This document shows positions 15,429 through 20,827 of a stretch of DNA of 22,681 nt, piece by piece. Numbering within the stretch: the first letter of the stretch is position 1; every line of letters begins with the position of its first letter. The position numbers and the translations under genes are program-made. The notes under the pieces were generated by a model. The model worked only from the letters and a program-made list of their open reading frames with translations, searched no databases and was not told the DNA's origin. Origin of the DNA: Gemmatimonadota bacterium (GTDB taxonomy: Bacteria > Gemmatimonadota > Gemmatimonadetes > Gemmatimonadales > GWC2-71-9). Location: the NCBI GenBank assembly GCA_017889745.1, contig JAGGAG010000108.1, forward strand, positions 1 through 22,681. The letters are read 5' to 3'.

Positions 15429-15878
15429 CCGCCGGCGCGTCCCGGTCACGGGCTGCGGTCCCTGACTGCCTCCTTCGAAGCCCTCGATCTTCCGCTGCAC
15501 CGTCCCTTCGAGACTGTCACCCCTTGCGCGCAGTACCCAGGTACTCACCACGGTTGCCTCACGCTCGGAGCCATTGATGTTGATGGTGGCCTTGGTGTGC
15601 GCGGTGAACGTGGCATCTCCCGCACCGGCTTTCGTGGCGACGCGAACCGGCGGTCGGGCCGGAAGATCCGGGGCGGGGTCGGTTGCCAGGTTGGCGACGA
15701 GGGAGTCGGCCTTGGCGTCGATGGTGAGTGTGCCGGTCGCCATGATTGGGGTCGCAACCCCGTCCTCGATCCGCATGCCACCGGTGTAGGTGATTTGCCA
15801 GACTCCGACCAGGGGTTTCTGCTGGGCCTGCAGTACGCCGGCACAGAGGGTAAGAATCACCACGGCGGCACGAGTCAT
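15423..15878 (-). CDS. Small secreted protein of unknown function
   Basis: 151 residues with a signal peptide (MTRAAVVILTLCAGVLQAQ). The mature part begins LVGVWQITYTGGMRIEDG and continues as beta strands (ATGTLTIDAKADSLVANLAT, ATFTAHTKATININGSEREATVVSTWVLRARGDSLEGTVQRKIEG). This looks like a lipocalin- or streptavidin-like small barrel that starts with a G-x-W motif, as in many secreted proteins of unknown function. The start ATG 15878 has GGAG 12 bases upstream. It is convergent with the sigma operon and divergent from the acetyltransferase operon. Confidence 0.7.
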   Translation of the reverse strand: MTRAAVVILTLCAGVLQAQQKPLVGVWQITYTGGMRIEDGVATPIMATGTLTIDAKADSLVANLATDPAPDLPARPPVRVATKAGAGDATFTAHTKATININGSEREATVVSTWVLRARGDSLEGTVQRKIEGFEGGSQGPQPVTGTRRRG

Positions 15879-15978
15879 CGGCTGTGAACTCCAGTGGAAG
15901 TTGTATTGAGAGCCCGCCCGCCTGGCGGGTCCTTCTCTCTGATGCCTGGGTCAGCCCGGCCGTCGCACGACCAGCAAG

Positions 15979-16506
15979 ATGTCACTGACCATCACACGGG
16001 CAGAAACCGGAAGCCTCTCCCGGCACATCCTCGCCGACGTGCGCTCGCTCTGCCAGGAGGCGTACGGCGAGGACGTTGCCGGCTGCTTCGGCGACATCGG
16101 CCCCGGTGTCCATCTTCTCGGATGGCAGGGATCGGCGCTTGTCTCCCACGTCATGTGGGTGCGGCGTACGCTGTATCCTGCGCGCCTGGCGCCGCTCGAG
16201 TCCGCGTACGTCGAGCTGGTGGCCACACGTGTCGCGGAGCAGCGGCGCGGATTCGCCACCGAGTTGATGCGGCGTCTGGCGCACGAGATCCGGTCGTATG
16301 CTCTCGGCGCCCTCTCCCCTTCGGATCCCGCGTTCTACGGGCGACTCGGCTGGGAGATGTGGCGCGGTGCACTCTTCGTTCGAACCGCGAGAGGCGCGGA
16401 GGCAACCCCGAACGAGTCCGTCATGGTGTTGCGCCTGCCGGCGTCCCCGTCTCTCGACCTGACGGCGCCCCTCTCCGTCGATTGGCGGCCTGGCGAGGTC
16501 TGGTGA
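15979..16506 (+). CDS. GNAT acetyltransferase resembling aminoglycoside 2'-N-acetyltransferase AAC(2')
   Basis: 175-residue single-domain GNAT enzyme. The acetyl-CoA signature is VATRVAEQRRGFATELM (81-97). From memory of the Mycobacterium tuberculosis AAC(2')-Ic sequence the match runs nearly the full length: E79 in AYVELVAT, YALGALSPSDPAFYGRLGW (108-125), then LDLTAPLSVDWRPGEVW at the very C-terminus, where AAC(2') ends DWRAGDVW. Substrate-binding positions seem kept or conservatively changed: D32 for D35, E79 for E82, E173 for D179, and the terminal W175 for W181. It could be a true resistance enzyme or a housekeeping acetyltransferase of the same fold. ATG 15979 has only a weak ribosome site. 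It is the first gene of a coupled three-gene operon. Confidence 0.82.
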   Translation: MSLTITRAETGSLSRHILADVRSLCQEAYGEDVAGCFGDIGPGVHLLGWQGSALVSHVMWVRRTLYPARLAPLESAYVELVATRVAEQRRGFATELMRRLAHEIRSYALGALSPSDPAFYGRLGWEMWRGALFVRTARGAEATPNESVMVLRLPASPSLDLTAPLSVDWRPGEVW

Positions 16507-17108
16507 GCCGCTGGTGGCCGCCGGCTCGCTGCACGGCGTTCGCAGCCGGGCTGAACGTCTATGCGACGGTCGCCATCCTGGGGGCGTCACAGTACTTCCA
16601 CCTCTTCTCCCTGCCAGCGGGCCTGGGCATTCTGGGGCACCCCGTCGTCATCTTCGGGTCCGCCGCACTCTTCTTCATCGAGTTTTTCGCCGACAAGGTG
16701 CCCTACGTCGACACCGTCTGGGACTCGATTCACACCCTGGTCCGTCCCACCGTCGCCGCGGGCCTCAGCTTCGGCATCTTCTCCGGCATGCCCGAGGCGT
16801 GGAAGATCCTGGCGGCGCTGATGGGTGGCTCGGTGGCGCTCACGTCACATGGCGCCAAGGCCGTCACCCGTACGGCTGCGAACACCAGCCCGGAGCCGTT
16901 CAGCAATTGGATCCTGAGCGTCATGGAGGATGCGGTGGCGATCGGGCTCACCACGCTGGCCATGTCGCATCCGGTCATTGCCGGCGCCATTGCGGTGGTA
17001 CTGGTGGTGCTGGCGGTGCTGGTGATCCGGCGGGTAGTGCGGTTCTTCAAGCGGGCGTTCAGCGGCGAAGCCGCTGAACTGCCGACCGTCCCAGGGCCGG
17101 GGTCGTGA
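16503..17108 (+). CDS. DUF4126 family membrane protein
   Basis: 201 residues starting at GTG 16503, overlapping the acetyltransferase stop as GTGA. Family features are clear: an N-terminal AAGLNVYATVAILGASQYF, then FFIEFFADKVPYVDTVWDSIHTLVRPTVAAG, LMGGSVALTSHGAKAVTRTAANTSPEPFSNWILSVMEDAV, and a last strongly hydrophobic helix (IAGAIAVVLVVLAVLVI) with a basic end. Around four membrane helices are predicted. The function of DUF4126 is unknown. Its own stop overlaps the next start as GTGA, so it is translated with both neighbours. Confidence 0.88.
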   Translation: MSRWWPPARCTAFAAGLNVYATVAILGASQYFHLFSLPAGLGILGHPVVIFGSAALFFIEFFADKVPYVDTVWDSIHTLVRPTVAAGLSFGIFSGMPEAWKILAALMGGSVALTSHGAKAVTRTAANTSPEPFSNWILSVMEDAVAIGLTTLAMSHPVIAGAIAVVLVVLAVLVIRRVVRFFKRAFSGEAAELPTVPGPGS

Positions 17109-18028
17109 GACGGGCGACGGCATGCCCGTGCATGGCTGCGGCTACCGCGCTGCTACTGCTGCTGCTCGTGTCATCGACTGGCCTTGCCGCTTTCCCTCCC
17201 ATGGCGCCTGGTCCCACCACGGTCACCATCCTGTATGACGCGTTTGGCCGACGGGACGGGTTGGTGCAGGATTGGGGCTTCGCTGCCCTGATCGAGTACC
17301 AGGGCAGGCGCATCCTGTTCGATACCGGCAACAATGCGGTCACATTTGCGCAGAATGTCCAGCGCCTGCACATCGACCTCAAGCACCTCGATCTCGTCGT
17401 CGTATCGCACCGCCACAGTGACCACATTGCGGGGCTGGGCGTCGTGCTCCAGGAGGATCCCAACGTCCCGGTCTATGCGCCGCGTGAAGTCTTCGGGATC
17501 TTCGGGAGCAGCGTGCCCGGAACTTTCTATCGCGCTGAACCCGCCCTGCCGGACAGCATGCGGTACTTCGACGGCGTGGTGCCCGGCGAGATCCGCGGCG
17601 GCACAATGTGGCCCGCGGCCCACCTGATCGTCGTGGACTCATCACAGGTCATCGCTCCGGGCATTCGCATCGTGGCTCTCGTGTCGGATGTCCCCGGTAC
17701 TCGCGAGCTCCGGGAGTTGTCGCTGGTGCTGGCAACGCCCACAGGCAGCATCCTGATCGTCGGCTGCTCGCACCCGGGGATCGAGCGCATCCTGGCCGCG
17801 GCAACCGCGGGAGGCGCACCGGTGCGCATCGTTCTTGGCGGCCTGCACCTCGTCGCGGCCCCGGATTCCATCGTTGGTCCGCTGGTACAGCGGCTGCACG
17901 ATCAGTGGCGAATCGCGCAGGTAGCGCCCGGCCATTGTACCGGCGAGCCGGCCTTCGCCGCGCTGCTGCGGAAGTATGGCCCCGACTACCTCTACGCCGG
18001 CGTCGGTGAGCGACTCGACCTGCCGTAG
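17105..18028 (+). CDS. Secreted metallo-beta-lactamase-fold hydrolase (COG1237-like)
   Basis: 307 residues from GTG 17105. A signal peptide (AAATALLLLLLVSSTGLAA) directs it outside the cytosol. The metal site is complete: H102, H104, D106 and H107 in SHRHSDHIAG, H223 in GCSHPG, H248 in GGLHL and H277 in PGHCTG. The opening TILYDAFGRRDGLVQDWGFAALIEYQGRRILFDTGNN and the GCSHPGIERIL and GGLHL motifs are those of the subgroup often annotated as dihydropterin ribofuranosylaminobenzene-phosphate synthase-like (COG1237), whose members vary in role. Export argues against a methanopterin function. It is not a close relative of true beta-lactamases. It is the third gene of the coupled operon and is followed by a convergent gene. 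Confidence 0.87.
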   Translation: MRRATACPCMAAATALLLLLLVSSTGLAAFPPMAPGPTTVTILYDAFGRRDGLVQDWGFAALIEYQGRRILFDTGNNAVTFAQNVQRLHIDLKHLDLVVVSHRHSDHIAGLGVVLQEDPNVPVYAPREVFGIFGSSVPGTFYRAEPALPDSMRYFDGVVPGEIRGGTMWPAAHLIVVDSSQVIAPGIRIVALVSDVPGTRELRELSLVLATPTGSILIVGCSHPGIERILAAATAGGAPVRIVLGGLHLVAAPDSIVGPLVQRLHDQWRIAQVAPGHCTGEPAFAALLRKYGPDYLYAGVGERLDLP

Positions 18029-18032
18029 CCGT

Positions 18033-18059
18033 ACGCACAGCGGAGGGGCCCGGGTGCGT
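18033..18059. terminator. Inverted repeat between convergent genes, possible terminator
   Basis: ACGCAC (18033-18038) and GTGCGT (18054-18059) are perfect six-base arms around a 15-base GC-rich loop, in the 37-bp gap between two facing genes. No T run follows, so it is a weak call. Confidence 0.4.
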
Positions 18060-18065
18060 GGGCGA

Positions 18066-19421
18066 TCAGCCGCCCCCGCGCGTCGCCAGGGCGAGATGCG
18101 CCTCCTCACCCGCCTCGCGGGTGAGGTCACGGTCGCCCATCGCCACCCCGATCTTCTGCAGGAAAGCGTTGGGCGGTTCGCCCCCCGCGAACACCCACAT
18201 CCAGTCATTCGGTATCTCGGTGATCGTGCCCGCCACGTCCACCAGCACCGACTTCTCCCTCACCTCGACGGGTTGTGAGCGGAAGAGCACGCGCACCTTC
18301 TTCGTCCGGATCGCTTCCTTGATTCGCTGGGCGTTGCGCTCCTTGATCCGGCTGAACTCCTCCTGCCGGTACGTGAGCGTGACCTGGTTGCCCTTCTGGT
18401 AGGCCAGCCCCATCGCCGCTTCCACCGCACTGTCGCCGCCCCCGACCACCAGGATCCTCGAGTTGACGTAGGCATCGGCCTCGATCAGGCCATACATGAC
18501 CTTGGGAAGTTCCTCCCCCGGAATGCCGAGCTTCCGCGGGGTTCCGCGGCGGCCCAGGGCGAGGATCACGCTGCGCGCCCGGTAGGCGCCACTGGTGCTG
18601 GTCACCGTAAGCGTGCCGTCCTCCTCGCGCTCGATGGCCTCGACCTTCTCCTGCGTCCGGACCTTCACGTTGCCCTTCTTGATGACGGAGGACCAGAACT
18701 CCATCAGCTTTTCCTTCGAGATCTCAAGCTTGTTGAACTTGCCATGCATCGGGAAGTCCACCGGGCTCGTCATCACGAGCTTCTGGCGCGGGTACTTGGC
18801 CACGGTGCCGCCCAGCTCCTCCTGCTCGAGGGTCACGTAGGTCAGCCCCTTTTCCACGGCGCGAAGTGAGGCGCTGAGGCCGGCCGGCCCCGCGCCTACG
18901 ATGCACACGTCGAGCACGTTCGCAGGCCGCGCTCGCGAAGCCCCACGCCGCGCGACCGTGTCGACGCACTCCCGTCCCTGGTTCACCGCGTTCTTGATGA
19001 GGGCCAGGCCCCCGAGCTCGCCGATGATGAACACGCCGGGGATGTTCGTCTCGTACTCACGGGAAAGCCGCGGCATGTCGGCGCTGATGCTCGGGCTCGC
19101 CATCACGATCTCGATGGCGCCCACCGGGCACGCGTCCGCACAGAGCCCGTGCCCGATGCACTTCGAGCCATTGACGATCGCCGCCTTGCCCGCAATCACC
19201 GCCAGCACATCGCCCTCAGGACAGACATCGACGCAGGCCCCGCAGCCAATACAGTACGAGACGTTGATGTGCGGGTGCTGCGCCCGCGGGCCGCCCGAGA
19301 AGAGCTTCCCCCGCTCAGCCGCGGCCAGCGCGTCCCGCTCACGCCTTCGCGTGCGCCGGAGGTGCAGGACGAGCGGCCCGACGAGAAAGAGACCGAAGAC
19401 GAGATAGATCAGCAGGTCCAT
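18066..19421 (-). CDS. Membrane-anchored ferredoxin-flavoprotein oxidoreductase fusion
   Basis: 451 residues. An N-terminal membrane helix (2-20, LLIYLVFGLFLVGPLVLHL) with a following basic run anchors the protein with its body in the cytosol. A two-cluster ferredoxin domain covers 52-105: the first motif is C57-x2-C60-x2-C63-x3-C67, the second is C88-x2-H91-x2-C94-x3-C98, where a His stands at the usual Cys place. Next comes a segment REYETNIPGVFIIGELGGLA (121-140), normally found near the end of flavoprotein reductases. An FAD site follows (CIVGAGPAGLSAS, 173-185), then an NAD(P) site (ILVVGGGDSAVEAAMGLA) and WMWVFAGGEPP, as in YpdA-type reductases. No redox-active CxxC pair is visible. It is likely an NAD(P)H or ferredoxin-linked oxidoreductase feeding the divergent cytochrome genes. 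ATG 19421 directly precedes the helix. Confidence 0.9.
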   Translation of the reverse strand: MDLLIYLVFGLFLVGPLVLHLRRTRRRERDALAAAERGKLFSGGPRAQHPHINVSYCIGCGACVDVCPEGDVLAVIAGKAAIVNGSKCIGHGLCADACPVGAIEIVMASPSISADMPRLSREYETNIPGVFIIGELGGLALIKNAVNQGRECVDTVARRGASRARPANVLDVCIVGAGPAGLSASLRAVEKGLTYVTLEQEELGGTVAKYPRQKLVMTSPVDFPMHGKFNKLEISKEKLMEFWSSVIKKGNVKVRTQEKVEAIEREEDGTLTVTSTSGAYRARSVILALGRRGTPRKLGIPGEELPKVMYGLIEADAYVNSRILVVGGGDSAVEAAMGLAYQKGNQVTLTYRQEEFSRIKERNAQRIKEAIRTKKVRVLFRSQPVEVREKSVLVDVAGTITEIPNDWMWVFAGGEPPNAFLQKIGVAMGDRDLTREAGEEAHLALATRGGG

Positions 19422-19837
19422 CGTTGCTCACGGCCAGGGATTGTTGCATCGCACGCTGCGCCAAATGGGGCAACGTGCCAGAAACGATCGTCGCGCAGCG
19501 ACCAGCACTGCCGAGTTGCGGGTCCTTCAATTGTGACCGCCGGCACCAACCAAGTACCAGCGATCGAGTCGGGAAACGGCGGATCGCACTGAATAAATGC
19601 AACACGACGATGCACCTGTAACGCCGCGTTGCACTCGCCAGCCGCTATCAGCCCATTGAGCCTGGCCAACACCATGTCAAAAAAGGACTTGGGCTGCATC
19701 ATCCAGGTCGCGATCACGGTAGGGTTTTTGCGGGTCCCCCGTCCGTACGAGTACCGCCTCACTCAAGCATTGTACACCGCGAACCCTCTGCCCACAGGCT
19801 GGGGGCTCACTGATTCATACGTTGTGCCGGAAAGACG
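19422..19837. promoter_or_regulatory. Divergent intergenic region between the redox genes
   Basis: 416 bp with visibly lower GC and no gene I can support. It must hold the promoters for the flavoprotein gene (leftward) and the cytochrome genes (rightward). It has an inverted repeat, TGCAACACG (19598-19606) and CGCGTTGCA (19625-19633), with one mismatch, and a further GTTGCA at 19443-19448. These might be binding sites for a regulator. I could not identify convincing -10 and -35 boxes. A homopurine tract CAAAAAAGGA near 19679 is also present. Confidence 0.5.
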
Positions 19838-20827
19838 ATGTCACCAACGAACCTCGCGCCAGCACCCAGAGCAGCTCCCGATCGTCGGCGATCGGATGGG
19901 GGCCCTCATCCCCGTTCCACGCGGCCGTCCCGGCCGGTGCGCCCGGGCGCGCGGCGGGCGCCTGGCGTCGCGACCGTGGGGGCGGCGGTCTTCACCCTGA
20001 TCGTGGCGGGCCTGAACCTGTTCGGCGCGCGGTACTACCTCGAGCCCAGGGCCGAGCAGGTGCGCGACCCCCTGCATGCCTGGCTCAAGCCCTCCGGCTA
20101 TCTCGGCCAGAGCGCCGGGATCGTGGCGCTCGCGATCTTCCTGTTCCTCTGGCTCTACCCGCTGCGCAAGAAGTTCCGCTGGCTCGCCTTCACCGGCTCC
20201 ATCTCGAAGTGGCTCGACGTGCACGCCGCGTCCGCCCTGGGCCTGCCGCTGGTCGTCGCCATGCATGCCGCCTGGCGCTTCGGCGGCGTGATCGGGCTCG
20301 GGTTCTGGTCGATGATGGTCGTGTGGGCGAGCGGCATCGTGGGGCGCTACCTGTACTCGAGGATCCCCCGCAGCCAGGCCGGCGTCGAGTTGACCATCGA
20401 GGAAATCGGGGAACAGCGGCAGGCGCTGCTCGAGGAGATCGCCCAGCGCTCGGGCCTCGACGCGGCCGCGGTCGAGGCGGCGCTCGATCCCGATCCCACG
20501 CCCACCGAAGGGCTCGGCCTCTGGCCGACCTTCCGCCGCATGCTCTCGGACGACCTGAGGCGCCGGAGCGCCGCACGAACACTGCGGCGGGAGATCCAGC
20601 GCCGCCGGCCGCTCCAGCGCCGCGGCGACATGGCCGCGCTCAAGGAGGTCGTGCGGCTGGCCAACCGGGAAATGGCCCTGACACAGCAGTCGCGCATGCT
20701 GGGGGCAACCCAGAACATCCTGCGTTTCTGGCATGTGGCTCACCGTCCGCTCGCCATCACGGCGCTCGTGGCGGTGCTCATCCACGTGGCGGTGGTCGTG
20801 TCAGTGGGCGCCACGTGGTTCTGGTAG
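19838..20827 (+). CDS. Dihaem cytochrome b-like membrane protein
   Basis: 329 residues with about five membrane helices: about 45-65, 88-108, 128-147, 150-172 and 300-326. H129 and H143 (DVHAASALGLPLVVAMHAAW) are 14 apart on one helix. H302 and H316 (AHRPLAITALVAVLIH) are 14 apart on the last helix, the same spacing seen in the two haem-ligating helices of b-type cytochromes. So two stacked haems b are plausible. Between helices 4 and 5 lies a charged loop of about 120 residues (TIEEIGEQRQALLEEIAQ, then Arg-rich), probably cytosolic. The N-terminal 40 residues are Pro/Arg-rich and look disordered. ATG 19838 has GGAAAG upstream. The gene overlaps the multihaem cytochrome start. I know no precise family name. 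Confidence 0.82.
   Translation: MSPTNLAPAPRAAPDRRRSDGGPHPRSTRPSRPVRPGARRAPGVATVGAAVFTLIVAGLNLFGARYYLEPRAEQVRDPLHAWLKPSGYLGQSAGIVALAIFLFLWLYPLRKKFRWLAFTGSISKWLDVHAASALGLPLVVAMHAAWRFGGVIGLGFWSMMVVWASGIVGRYLYSRIPRSQAGVELTIEEIGEQRQALLEEIAQRSGLDAAAVEAALDPDPTPTEGLGLWPTFRRMLSDDLRRRSAARTLRREIQRRRPLQRRGDMAALKEVVRLANREMALTQQSRMLGATQNILRFWHVAHRPLAITALVAVLIHVAVVVSVGATWFW

Noticed and set aside
15917..15929. Small hairpin CCCGC-CTG-GCGGG upstream of the acetyltransferase, considered as an attenuator
   Set aside because: Only five pairs, no T run and no leader peptide; such hairpins occur by chance at this GC content.
19598..19633. Inverted repeat considered as an integron attC site
   Set aside because: The arms contain GTTGCA/TGCAAC, but there is no proper R'/R'' pair with the expected spacing and no integrase or cassette array nearby.
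19409..19762. 117-codon open frame on the minus strand in the divergent spacer
   Set aside because: No ribosome site, no recognisable family, and it would overlap the flavoprotein start. A remnant gene or cassette cannot be excluded, but there is no positive evidence.
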